From Rossellomorea marisflavi (GTDB lineage Bacteria > Bacillota > Bacilli > Bacillales > Bacillaceae_B): a stretch of DNA of 64,000 nucleotides. Positions 7,866-15,760 of this stretch are shown here, piece by piece. The notes beneath the pieces were generated by a model. The model ran no database searches and was not told the DNA's origin. It saw only the letters and a list, made by a program, of their open reading frames with translations. Made by a program: the position numbers and the translations under genes. The DNA is taken from assembly GCF_009806575.1 (NCBI RefSeq), contig NZ_CP047095.1, forward strand, positions 414,001-478,000. Reading direction: 5' to 3'. Numbering within the stretch: position 1 is the first letter of the stretch; each line of letters starts with the position of its first letter.

Positions 7866-8846
7866 TCACACGTATTTCAGGGAGATTCCCTGTCTGAGTT
7901 CTCTCAGCTGCCTTTCACGCCGTAGATACAGCCTCTGGGCTTCCTCATGGGTGATGGGGGCAAATCTCAATTCATCGCCAGGCTTCGCCTGGGCGACCCG
8001 CGGCAAATCGATGGAAGCGACCTCGGCGATCCTTGGGTATCCCCCTGTGGTCTGCCTATCGGCAAGGAGCACGATGGGCTGGCCGTCAGGAGGTACTTGG
8101 ATGGTCCCGGTTGTGACGGCTTCAGAAATCATATCCCGGTGAGTTTCGGTCTGAAGGGCGGGTCCCGATAAGCGGCAGCCCATCCGGTCCGACCGGGGAG
8201 ACACAGTGTAGGATTGATTGAAAAGTGCCTCCCGACTTTCCTTCTGGAAGTGGCCATGCTCATTTCCCGGCATGATGCGGATCGCCCGCGAACGGGCGTG
8301 ACCGATGAGCTCATATGGGATCGACCAGTCCGTTTGGGGGTTCATGGAGAGCTCATTGCTCATTTCCTTGGCAAGGCATGAGGGGGTGCCGACAGTAAGC
8401 CTGTCACCCTTTTGTAACGCCCTGCCCCTATACCCCCCGATCCCTGTCCGGAGGTAGGTGCTATGGCTACCCATCACTTCAGGTACTTCGATCCCGCCGG
8501 CAACGGCCAGATAAGCACGGCATCCTTCTTTCGGGGTGCCGAACCGGAGGATGTCCCCCTCATCCACTCTAAGGGGCTTCCAGAGCGGCTGTGGAACCCC
8601 GTTGATGGTCGGGGAGAAATCGGCTCCGCAAATGGAGAGGAGGGTCTGCCCGTGGAAACGCAGGTGAGGTCCTGTAAGGGTGATTTCGATCAAGGCTGCA
8701 CCGCTCTCGTTACCCGCTAATAAATTCGCCACTTTATGGGCAAGGTGATCGATGCTGCCGCTTACGGAGACTCCGTACTGCTGGAACCCCGTCCTTCCCA
8801 AATCCTGTATGGTCGTCAGTAATCCGGGTTTTAAGACTTCAATCAT
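7866..8846 (-). CDS. pxpC: 5-oxoprolinase subunit C (KipA/PxpC)
   Basis: A 326-aa protein of the biotin-dependent carboxyltransferase-like (AHS2, KipA) family. With PxpA and PxpB it hydrolyses 5-oxoproline to glutamate using ATP; in B. subtilis the KipA/KipI pair was also tied to control of KinA. It opens IEVLKPGLLTTIQDLGR, typical of the family, and carries SDRMGCRLSGP and GTIQVPPDGQPI. Its start overlaps the stop of pxpB by 4 nt. The third subunit gene, pxpA, is not in the window. Confidence 0.9.
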   Translation of the reverse strand: MIEVLKPGLLTTIQDLGRTGFQQYGVSVSGSIDHLAHKVANLLAGNESGAALIEITLTGPHLRFHGQTLLSICGADFSPTINGVPQPLWKPLRVDEGDILRFGTPKEGCRAYLAVAGGIEVPEVMGSHSTYLRTGIGGYRGRALQKGDRLTVGTPSCLAKEMSNELSMNPQTDWSIPYELIGHARSRAIRIMPGNEHGHFQKESREALFNQSYTVSPRSDRMGCRLSGPALQTETHRDMISEAVTTGTIQVPPDGQPIVLLADRQTTGGYPRIAEVASIDLPRVAQAKPGDELRFAPITHEEAQRLYLRRERQLRELRQGISLKYV

Positions 8847-9544
8847 CGGCTGGCCTCCATTTCTTTATATTCTTGAGGGGTAATGGGTTTGAATCGGAGG
8901 CGGTCGCCTGCCTGTAATATGCCGGGAGGACAAGCCTGAGTGTCGAACAGAGCGACAGGTGTCCGGCCGATCAGCTGCCAGCCACCCGGGCTTTCCAGGG
9001 GATAGATGCCTGTCTGGCTTCCGGCGATGCCGACGGAGCCACGTGGAACCCGGAGACGCGGCTCCTTTCTTCGCGGAGTAGCGATTTCTTCAGGCATGCC
9101 GCCGAGATACGGAAATCCGGGGGAAAAACCAATCATATGAACCAGGTAAGGAGAACCGGAGTGCAACTCTATCACCTTTTCGGGAGTCAGGTCATTCCAT
9201 TCTGCCACAGACTCCAAGTCCGGTCCGAAGTCGCCCCCATAGCAGACCGGTATCTCGATTGTCCTTGGCTCTTCCTCGGCTCCGGGAGGGATGGAAGAAA
9301 GGATCGTATGTATTCTATTCATTACCGTTTCGTAAGGGAGGCGGTCCGGGTGTTCGAGCTTCATAGGATCGTAGTGAAGTGTGACCGTGGTGAAAGCTGG
9401 TACGATATCGGTGATCCAGGCTGGATCGGCTTCTTCGATGGCAGAACAGATGCTCCTGACTTTCACATGGGTAGCGTGATCGATGGAGGAACCTGCCTCG
9501 ATGACGAGGGCATGATCTCCTAAGGGACGTAAGGAATAATCCAC
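8843..9544 (-). CDS. pxpB: 5-oxoprolinase subunit B (KipI/PxpB)
   Basis: A 233-aa cyclophilin-like (AHS1) subunit of 5-oxoprolinase. Diagnostic motifs are GDHALVIEAG near the N-terminus, GFSPGFPYLGG, and RVPRGSVGIAGSQTGIYP followed by SPGGWQLIGRT. The start is a GTG at 9544 behind GGAGG at the right distance; an ATG two bases upstream is out of frame. A near-consensus promoter lies at 9591-9618. It is the first gene of a two-gene operon with pxpC. Confidence 0.92.
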   Translation of the reverse strand: MDYSLRPLGDHALVIEAGSSIDHATHVKVRSICSAIEEADPAWITDIVPAFTTVTLHYDPMKLEHPDRLPYETVMNRIHTILSSIPPGAEEEPRTIEIPVCYGGDFGPDLESVAEWNDLTPEKVIELHSGSPYLVHMIGFSPGFPYLGGMPEEIATPRRKEPRLRVPRGSVGIAGSQTGIYPLESPGGWQLIGRTPVALFDTQACPPGILQAGDRLRFKPITPQEYKEMEASR

Positions 9545-9590
9545 ATGTCATCCTCCATTCTGTTTGAATTTTTCCACTTGTCTGACTCTC

Positions 9591-9618
9591 ATTATAGTGG
9601 AATACCCAGTCATTTCAA
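9591..9618 (-). promoter_or_regulatory. SigA promoter of pxpBC
   Basis: On the minus strand TTGAAA and TATAAT are separated by 16 nt, about 50 nt upstream of the pxpB start. Confidence 0.7.
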
Positions 9619-9730
9619 CGGTGAAGGTCCAAGGGTTCCTTGAAATAGTGGAAAAATCCGGACTTTCCTTATAAAAGCGCCATCTTCCTACAACTTTGTG
9701 TTATTATTTAGTAATTCGAAATAGTCGTAT

Positions 9731-9813
9731 CGCAGGGGAGGGAGGATGTATCCCAGTCGGGTAAGGGAAGCCGGAGGTGGTTACGGCTCCGGCAAAAACC
9801 TGCCTCCCCAGCG
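9731..9813 (+). promoter_or_regulatory. strongly structured 5' leader of the MFS gene
   Basis: CGC-A-GGGGAGG (9731-9741) pairs with CCTCCCC-A-GCG (9803-9813): ten pairs around one A/A mismatch. Inside, GCCGGAG (9770-9776) pairs perfectly with CTCCGGC (9787-9793). The stretch TAAGGGAAGCCGG resembles part of a cobalamin riboswitch, but the rest of that consensus is missing. No T run follows, so a terminator is unlikely. I regard it as an unidentified RNA regulatory element; the ribosome site lies 16 nt after it. Confidence 0.5.
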
Positions 9814-9842
9814 GAACGAAGTCAGAAGAGAGGAGGGTTTCT

Positions 9843-11033
9843 ATGATTCATGCAAAAGATCCCTTGTGGACACGGTCTTTTGTGATGTTGATGGTAGGGA
9901 ACCTGTTTGTATTCATGTCATTCCAGATGCTCATCCCGACGCTTCCGCCCTATATCAAATCGATTGGGGCATCGGGTTTTGAAATCGGACTGGTCACAAC
10001 ATTATTTTCCCTCGGTGCGGTCCTCAGCCGTCCGTTCATCGGTTTCATGCTTGAGTATAAAGAAAGGAAGCCCCTCGTCTTGGGGGGAGCGGCCATGCTC
10101 CTCGCCATCACGATCATCTATCCTCTATCCAGCGTCGTCCTGATCTTCCTGTTGTTCAGGTTCGTTCACGGTCTGGTGTGGGGATGGTCCACGACGGTCA
10201 ACGGCACTGCGGCCGTTGATGTGGTCCCGAAATCAAGGCTTGGTGAGGGGATGGGCTATTACGGGTTGTCGATCACGATCGGCATGATCATCGCTCCGAG
10301 TCTCGGAATCTACCTTTACCAGGTCACGACCTTCACGAATCTGATCATCACCTCTGGTATATTGGGACTCATTGCGGTGCTACTGCTGGCGGTTGTGCGC
10401 TATCAGACCCCGAAGGTCGTCAAGGAGACGAAAAAAGAGAACCTGACCTTTTCCTATCGGGACTCCCTTATTGAAAAGTCAAGTTGGTTCCCGGCTTTCA
10501 TCACGATCGTCATCACCTTCGGCTACGGCACGATCGTGACATTCATCGTGATATTCGGAGACGAACGGGGCATCGACCATATCTTCCTCTTCTACCTCTT
10601 CAATGCGATCTTGGCGTCGCTCTCAAGGCCGATTGCGGGGAAATGGTTCGATCAGAAGGGGCCGAAGGGGCTCGTCCTGTTCTGCATTGCCGTGACGTTC
10701 ATCGGAATGTGGGTGCTCTCGTATGCCCATTCGGATGTCATGATCTCCATTGCAGGAGTTTTATTCGGAATAGGTTTCGGTTCCCTGATTCCGACGCTTC
10801 AATCCTGGACCTTGTCGTTGACACCGGAGCACAGACGCGGAGTCGCAAATGGAATGTTCTTCTCATCCATCGATCTCGGAATCGGGCTGAGCGGGCTCGT
10901 ATTCGGTGTACTGGCACAGTATATCGAGATCGGGATCTTGTTCCAGATCTCAAGTGTTTTCCTGCTGGCTGCCTTTTTTATCGCGATTTTCCACGGGAGG
11001 AAGAAGAAATTGGTGCATCAGGCTGCCTCGTAG
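9843..11033 (+). CDS. MFS transporter (drug-exporter type)
   Basis: A 396-aa, 12-helix major facilitator protein. After a cytoplasmic N-terminus the first helix (SFVMLMVGNLFVFMSF) and a loop with LGAVLSRPFIG fit 12-TMS proton-driven exporters; substrate unknown. The start is ATG 9843 because GAGGAGGG (9829-9836) precedes it; the frame is open further upstream but runs through the structured leader and has no ribosome site. Apparently monocistronic, and probably controlled by that leader. Confidence 0.85.
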   Translation: MIHAKDPLWTRSFVMLMVGNLFVFMSFQMLIPTLPPYIKSIGASGFEIGLVTTLFSLGAVLSRPFIGFMLEYKERKPLVLGGAAMLLAITIIYPLSSVVLIFLLFRFVHGLVWGWSTTVNGTAAVDVVPKSRLGEGMGYYGLSITIGMIIAPSLGIYLYQVTTFTNLIITSGILGLIAVLLLAVVRYQTPKVVKETKKENLTFSYRDSLIEKSSWFPAFITIVITFGYGTIVTFIVIFGDERGIDHIFLFYLFNAILASLSRPIAGKWFDQKGPKGLVLFCIAVTFIGMWVLSYAHSDVMISIAGVLFGIGFGSLIPTLQSWTLSLTPEHRRGVANGMFFSSIDLGIGLSGLVFGVLAQYIEIGILFQISSVFLLAAFFIAIFHGRKKKLVHQAAS

Positions 11034-11271
11034 TTTACGAGTCGCGCGACAGTGGTATGATGATAGGACTATCCCTTTTCAATGCGGTTATGCCGCCATT
11101 GGAAGTGGATAGTCCTTTGTTCTGTAATGAATGAAGGTCTATGCGACCATGGTATAAAGGACCATTCGCAAAATGAAAAGGAAATGACATTTTATCACGG
11201 TGAAATTCTGTTAGAATGATAGAAATAGATCAGTCTGCGGATCGTTGGTTCCGCATTTAACGGAGGATATT

Positions 11272-14010
11272 ATGACAGAAGAAAAACTGCTAATGGAAAA
11301 AACATTCCATGAAACATTCACAGGGGACACCGGAAGGAATCTCCATCCCATCGAGGTCCTGGGTGCTGCATTCGTCGAAGAACAGAAGAATGAGCCTTAT
11401 GACCTGACTGATATCCGCTTTGCGCAAGGGGAAGTCTACTTCCACTGCAAGGATTATGAAGCGGCCATCTTCAAGTGGGAGAGCATACAGAACGAGCGTG
11501 AGCCATGGGCGAAGAAGAATATCGCAGATGCTTATTACGAGCTCGGGATGCTATCTTCCGCCGAAGATGTATATACGGCCATCCAAACCGACGGAGTCGT
11601 ACTGACGATGGAGGTATCCCTGCAATTATTCTCCCTTTACATTGAACGTGAGAAGATTCAGGAAGCATACCGTGTCATCGAGAAGGCGCTCGGCATCGAC
11701 CCGGACTATCCAAATGTTTCATCGATCGCCCGTGCGTTCTACGAGGGCCAGCAGGATTGGAATAATGCCATCGAGCTTGCAGTGAGGGAAGCGCTCCGCA
11801 CGAAGGACGGCAAATGGTTTTCCGTTCTTGAGGAGTACGCGGTCAAAGGGTATATCACATCGTTTGCCCCTGCGTACTTCCACGACCTCCTCATTGCTTC
11901 CTACGAGAGCGATTCAAGACAATTCCGCGGACTTGTCTCGGCGTTCTGGAACAGCTATAAGGTGGAACCTGCCCTGCATATCGAGTGGATGCAGACGATC
12001 AACACCATTTTTGAATACGTCCAGGTCGAGACCCATGAATCGTGGGATGATATCCTTTCCCTTTATAAGGAATCCTTCAACGGCTTCATGGAAAGTGGTC
12101 ATCTTATCCATGATCTGCAGCCCTTCATGCCTGGTCTTGTGACAAACTGGCTCAAAGTGAGCCGTGCCGGATCTTCCCTGCTTGCGGCTTCTGCCGTGCT
12201 TGCATGGAACGATGTGTTCTCGTATTCCCTTGAGCCCGGGGTTGCGGAAGAAGCCGAGGCGCTGCTCATCGAGTCGGCAGAAGATGCCCGCTTTGAGGAT
12301 GTCCTCCTCTTCCTTAACCGGATCATGGCCTGGTCTGAATCGAACCGCGTACCTGTAGGCTACAAGACAAAATGGATGTCCGAGCAGCTGATGGATTACA
12401 GCAGGAACCATATTGTCGTCGCAGGAAGCGTTTCAAGTGGAAAGTCTTCCTTCGTGCAGTCTGTCCTTGGTGAGAGTATCGGGGAATCAGAAGGCTCCAC
12501 TGTGGTCTACACCTATCACGACCAGCCTGTCGAAGTAAGTGAAATCCATGGGGAAGGCGTCCGCCGGGTGGAGAGCATCGCTGATTTCGAAGAAGTGATG
12601 CACAGGGAAGCGTTCGTTGAGTACAAGATCCCTTCAGACTTCCTGAAGAAAAACAGTGCCGTACTTATCGATGTCCAGGTCGGTCAAAGGCATCAGGATG
12701 ATCTTGCTTCGTTCTATCCGGTGGCAGACGGTCTGCTGTACGTGCTGAACGCCGAGGCTCCGTTCAATGCCGAGGACCGTCAAGTGCTCCGCAGGCTGCA
12801 GGAAATCGATCAGCCCGTCAAGATCAACTTCCTGCTGAACAAAATGGATAAGGTGGAGGTACATCCCGATGATGTGATCGAGTCCGTGGAACGAAAGGCG
12901 AAGGAGTGGTTCCCTGAAGCGGAAGTGCTGCCGTATTCGTCCCTTGAGGCCGTTTCCATCCAGCGTACAGGTGTAGAAGCATTCATGACCCGCCATTATG
13001 ATATGAGTCCCGCGTATATCAAAGCAGAGAGAGGGACGAAGCTCTTCTACCTCGTGCGTAAAACCTTGAAGGATCTGTATTCGATCCGCAAGAATAAAGA
13101 AATCGCCTTGAAAGAAAGCATTGCAAAAAATGAAGACATCCTGTCACGACTGAATGGATTCCACAATCATCTCGGTGATATGCAGGGAGAGAAAATCGCT
13201 CTGATCAAAGATTCCTTCCACGAGCGCAAAGAAGCGGTCAAAAAGGAAATCAGGACGGAAATCCCGAATATCCTGCATAAGTGCTCTGAACTGATTAACG
13301 AGGAAAGTGACTATAAAAATATCCATACCGAGCTCAATGAAGCGATGAATACGCGGATACAGGAATATCTCCAGAACGATCTCATGCCGAGATACCTCGA
13401 TTCCCTTCAGGAATGGATGGCAGCTTCGAAGCATGAACTGCAGGAAAGCCAGGAGTATCTCTACGAGATGAGTTCGACTTTTAATGGACTGTTCGGGGAA
13501 GAACGCGTCGTCCTTCAATGTGATGATCAGGTGCTCGATGACTGGAGACGGGATGTAAGCCGCATGGGAACGAGGGCTCAGATCGATAAGGAGAATATCC
13601 TTCTCCGCTTCAAGCCTGCCCAGTTCCTATTGAAGAGCGCCGGGAAGCTCTTGGGCGTACTGCCTCAGAACAAGACGCTCCTCTACAATCAGTACAAACG
13701 GTACTTGGAGAATGAGGACTACGGGGATATCACAGAATCCGTTGTGACGAAATTCTTCCTTCAGTTCGATCTTTTCGAAAAATCATTGGAACAGGATATC
13801 CGCTCCTTCTATGCAGAACCTTTCCATCAGCTGTCTTTGACCATCAAAGGCACGGAAGGGGAAATCAAGGAGGACAAGGAACTTCTGAGCGAGATGAAGG
13901 CGGATCCCGAAAGATATTTCGACCCGATCACCTTATTCGAAGTGAAACTCCTGCAATATGAATATATGATGAAGGCAAGCTACCAGCCTTCCCAAAAGTA
14001 TACCCGATGA
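11272..14010 (+). CDS. TPR-containing dynamin-type large GTPase
   Basis: A 912-aa soluble protein. Residues 1 to about 370 are helical repeat (TPR-like) sequence; a dynamin-family G domain follows with the P-loop GSVSSGKSS at 385-393, a switch motif DVQVG at 467-471 and the base-specific NKMD at 523-526. The C-terminal 300 residues are long helices and coiled coil. Bacterial dynamins remodel or protect membranes, and the TPR part may bind a partner. It is not the double dynamin DynA of B. subtilis. ATG 11272 follows CGGAGG; a small hairpin (TGCGGA/TCCGCA) lies just upstream of that site. Monocistronic with a strong terminator. Confidence 0.8.
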   Translation: MTEEKLLMEKTFHETFTGDTGRNLHPIEVLGAAFVEEQKNEPYDLTDIRFAQGEVYFHCKDYEAAIFKWESIQNEREPWAKKNIADAYYELGMLSSAEDVYTAIQTDGVVLTMEVSLQLFSLYIEREKIQEAYRVIEKALGIDPDYPNVSSIARAFYEGQQDWNNAIELAVREALRTKDGKWFSVLEEYAVKGYITSFAPAYFHDLLIASYESDSRQFRGLVSAFWNSYKVEPALHIEWMQTINTIFEYVQVETHESWDDILSLYKESFNGFMESGHLIHDLQPFMPGLVTNWLKVSRAGSSLLAASAVLAWNDVFSYSLEPGVAEEAEALLIESAEDARFEDVLLFLNRIMAWSESNRVPVGYKTKWMSEQLMDYSRNHIVVAGSVSSGKSSFVQSVLGESIGESEGSTVVYTYHDQPVEVSEIHGEGVRRVESIADFEEVMHREAFVEYKIPSDFLKKNSAVLIDVQVGQRHQDDLASFYPVADGLLYVLNAEAPFNAEDRQVLRRLQEIDQPVKINFLLNKMDKVEVHPDDVIESVERKAKEWFPEAEVLPYSSLEAVSIQRTGVEAFMTRHYDMSPAYIKAERGTKLFYLVRKTLKDLYSIRKNKEIALKESIAKNEDILSRLNGFHNHLGDMQGEKIALIKDSFHERKEAVKKEIRTEIPNILHKCSELINEESDYKNIHTELNEAMNTRIQEYLQNDLMPRYLDSLQEWMAASKHELQESQEYLYEMSSTFNGLFGEERVVLQCDDQVLDDWRRDVSRMGTRAQIDKENILLRFKPAQFLLKSAGKLLGVLPQNKTLLYNQYKRYLENEDYGDITESVVTKFFLQFDLFEKSLEQDIRSFYAEPFHQLSLTIKGTEGEIKEDKELLSEMKADPERYFDPITLFEVKLLQYEYMMKASYQPSQKYTR

Positions 14011-14042
14011 AAAAGCTGTGACGAAAGTGTTTTAGTCATAGT

Positions 14043-14091
14043 AAAACCCGAATTCACTTGCTTGCAATAAGGCAAATGAATTCGGGTTTTT
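14043..14091 (+). terminator. strong rho-independent terminator
   Basis: AAAACCCGAATTCA pairs perfectly with TGAATTCGGGTTTT, with further inner pairing TTGC/GGCAA, followed by T. Confidence 0.92.
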
Positions 14092-14116
14092 AAGTTATTT
14101 TACTATTTCATTGTTT

Positions 14117-14188
14117 CCAGCGGTTGATTGGAGTGCAAGACGAAGACTCCTGCGGGAAGTGTAGCTGATGTGAGACCCCGCAGGCATG
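14117..14188 (+). repeat. left half of palindromic repeat R1, split by the IS
   Basis: GATTGGAGTGCAAGAC, then ACTCCTGCGGG and GAGACCCCGCAGG, is the Bacillaceae-type repeat also seen at 39, 54 and 55 kb. It stops at GGCATG (14183-14188), exactly at the IS border. Its outer arm GTGCAAGAC (14133-14141) pairs with GTCTTGCAC at 15668-15676, beyond the IS. Confidence 0.85.
14185..14188. other. target-site duplication CATG, left copy
   Basis: CATG directly before the left IS end, matching CATG at 15629-15632 directly after the right end. Rejoining the flanks at one copy restores GCAGGCATGCCGAGGAGG, which fits the repeat consensus. Confidence 0.85.
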
Positions 14189-14240
14189 TGTGCTGCCCCC
14201 TTATTACTAGACACCCCAATCCTAAAAGGAGGGGTTATAA

Positions 14241-14756
14241 ATGAACAAGCACACCCGTACGTTTAAACTTCAACTGGCCAAACGTTACTTGGAGGATGAA
14301 ACGGTTAGTTTTCGAGATTTAGCTTCACAAGAAGGCGTGGATGCTGCTGCGCTGGGCTATTGGGTCAAGTTGGTTCGCCATCATGGTGATCAAGCCTTTT
14401 CTTTTCCCTATACAACGTATTCTCCTGCCTTTAAACTAAAGGTACTTCACTATATTACGGACAAGAATTACTCCATTCGAGAGGCATCTGCCTATTTCCA
14501 CCTTCCCGATCCCTGTATTGTGCGCAGGTGGTTGAGAAAGTGGGAGAAAAGGGGACGAGATGCCTTCGATTCAAAGGAAATGAGGGCCTTGACGATGACT
14601 CCTAAACCACCCAATCAACATAAGAAATTAGAAGACATGACTCCCGAAGAGCTACGAGCACACGCCGCCTATTTAGAGATGGAGAATGCTTATTTAAAAA
14701 AGCTGAGAGCCTTAGTTCAGGAGGAATCATCACCAAACAGATCAAAGCGAAAGTAG
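14241..14756 (+). CDS. IS3-family transposase OrfA
   Basis: A 171-aa DNA-binding part of the transposase. It has two helix-turn-helix units (about residues 5-50, RDLASQEGVDAAALGYWVK, and 60-105, SIREASAYFHLPDPCIVRRW) and a C-terminal leucine-zipper-like helix beginning near MTPEELRAH. ATG 14241 follows AAAGGAGGGG. It ends in the OrfB overlap region; frameshifting at 14696-14702 would make the full OrfAB transposase, whereas OrfA alone usually acts as an inhibitor in this family. Confidence 0.92.
   Translation: MNKHTRTFKLQLAKRYLEDETVSFRDLASQEGVDAAALGYWVKLVRHHGDQAFSFPYTTYSPAFKLKVLHYITDKNYSIREASAYFHLPDPCIVRRWLRKWEKRGRDAFDSKEMRALTMTPKPPNQHKKLEDMTPEELRAHAAYLEMENAYLKKLRALVQEESSPNRSKRK
14696..14702 (+). 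other. programmed -1 frameshift site (A AAA AAG)
   Basis: The heptamer AAAAAAG is in register with OrfA codons (A AAA AAG). After a -1 slip the new frame is open from here straight into OrfB without a stop, as in other IS150-group elements. Confidence 0.88.
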
Positions 14757-14782
14757 TATTTGAACTAAGGAATGCGTTCCCG

Positions 14783-15613
14783 GTGATTCAGCTCATCAAA
14801 GTAGCGAACCTCCCTAGAAGCACCTATTACTTCATCAAAAAACAGTGGGACCAACCCGATCCTGATCGGAAGTGGAAAAGAAGAATTACCTTGATCTTCC
14901 GCCGTCATTCAGGCCGTTATGGTTACCGTCGGATTACGGATGTACTCCAGGCAAAAGGGTATGACATCAATAAAAAGAAAGTCCTTCGCATTATGAAAGC
15001 CCTAGGGCTCCAGTGCCTGGTAAGAAAGAAGAAATACCGGTCTTATGAAGGGGAAGTTGGAAAAGCGGCGCCCAACACCCTCGACCGAAAATTCATGGCA
15101 TCGAAACCGAACCAAAAATGGGTAACCGATGTGACGGAATTCAAGATTGCCGGACAGAAACTGTACTTGTCCGCGATGTTAGACCTGTTTAATCGAGAAA
15201 TCATTACGTACACGCTTCACACGAAACCTAGCTTTGATTTAGTAGAAACGATGTTACTTCAAGGAGTCGAACGTCTACGTGAAGGCGATGACCTTCTTCT
15301 TCACTCTGATCAGGGCTGGCACTATCGCATGCCTAAGTACCGAAGGATACTCAAGGACCATCACATCACTCAGAGTATGTCTCGGAAGGGAAACTGTTAT
15401 GACAACGCCGTGATGGAGAATTTCTTCGGCATCATGAAATCAGAGTTTCTCTACAGAGAAACTTTTCGGAACCTCAAGGAGTTCAACCGAAAATTAGAAG
15501 AATACATGGATTACTACAACCACTTGCGAATTAAGTCTACGCTCGGTAAAAAGAGCCCGGTAGAATACCGACTGTACACACAACGAATGAATCAAAAAGT
15601 GGGTGTCCAATAA
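14783..15613 (+). CDS. IS3-family transposase OrfB (rve integrase domain)
   Basis: A 276-aa catalytic part. A HTH_21 segment (RRHSGRYGYRRITDVL) precedes a DDE integrase core. Visible catalytic residues are the Asp of WVTDVTEF, the Asp of HSDQGW and the Glu of NAVMENFFG, with the family tail YNHLRIKSTLGKKSPVEY. GTG at 14783 is the first possible internal start, but the protein is normally made as an OrfAB fusion by -1 frameshifting; the frame is open back to 14702. It ends 15 nt before the right IS end. Confidence 0.92.
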   Translation: MIQLIKVANLPRSTYYFIKKQWDQPDPDRKWKRRITLIFRRHSGRYGYRRITDVLQAKGYDINKKKVLRIMKALGLQCLVRKKKYRSYEGEVGKAAPNTLDRKFMASKPNQKWVTDVTEFKIAGQKLYLSAMLDLFNREIITYTLHTKPSFDLVETMLLQGVERLREGDDLLLHSDQGWHYRMPKYRRILKDHHITQSMSRKGNCYDNAVMENFFGIMKSEFLYRETFRNLKEFNRKLEEYMDYYNHLRIKSTLGKKSPVEYRLYTQRMNQKVGVQ

Positions 15614-15628
15614 TTTGGGTCCAGTGCA

Positions 15629-15692
15629 CATGCCGAGGAGGCTCACGGGCTACCCGCGGAAAGCGAAGTCTTGCACGGAAATCATTAGCGGT
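15629..15692 (+). repeat. right half of palindromic repeat R1
   Basis: Begins with CATGCCGAGGAGGCTCACGGG and continues through CCGCGGAAAGC to GTCTTGCACGGAAATCATTAG. It completes the repeat begun at 14117, with the IS and one CATG copy inserted between. Confidence 0.85.
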
Positions 15693-15760
15693 ATTAAGAA
15701 CCTACACTGCTATTGTTCGTCATTGTATGATCCCTTTTTTGTTTTGTCCTACCCTCTTTT

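Larger units (their letters stand above)
14189..15628 (+). mobile_element. IS3-family insertion sequence, IS150 group, 1440 bp
   Basis: Complete element. The left end (TGTGCTGCCCCCTTATTACT) and the reverse complement of the right end (TGCACTGGACCCAAATTATT) share an imperfect terminal inverted repeat of about 30 bp ending in GACACCC. Two overlapping reading frames (HTH OrfA, DDE OrfB) are joined by a slippery A6G. The 4-bp duplication CATG flanks it. Both frames are intact, so it is probably active or recently inserted. Confidence 0.93.

Noticed and set aside
9731-9813. Cobalamin riboswitch call for the MFS leader
   Set aside because: Only the AAGGGAA-GCCGG stretch fits; the CCCGCCACUG-type block and the distal stem are missing, so I left it as unidentified.
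10484-11134. 216-aa frame inside the MFS gene
   Set aside because: Out of frame with the transporter, Arg/His-rich, no ribosome site; a shadow frame.
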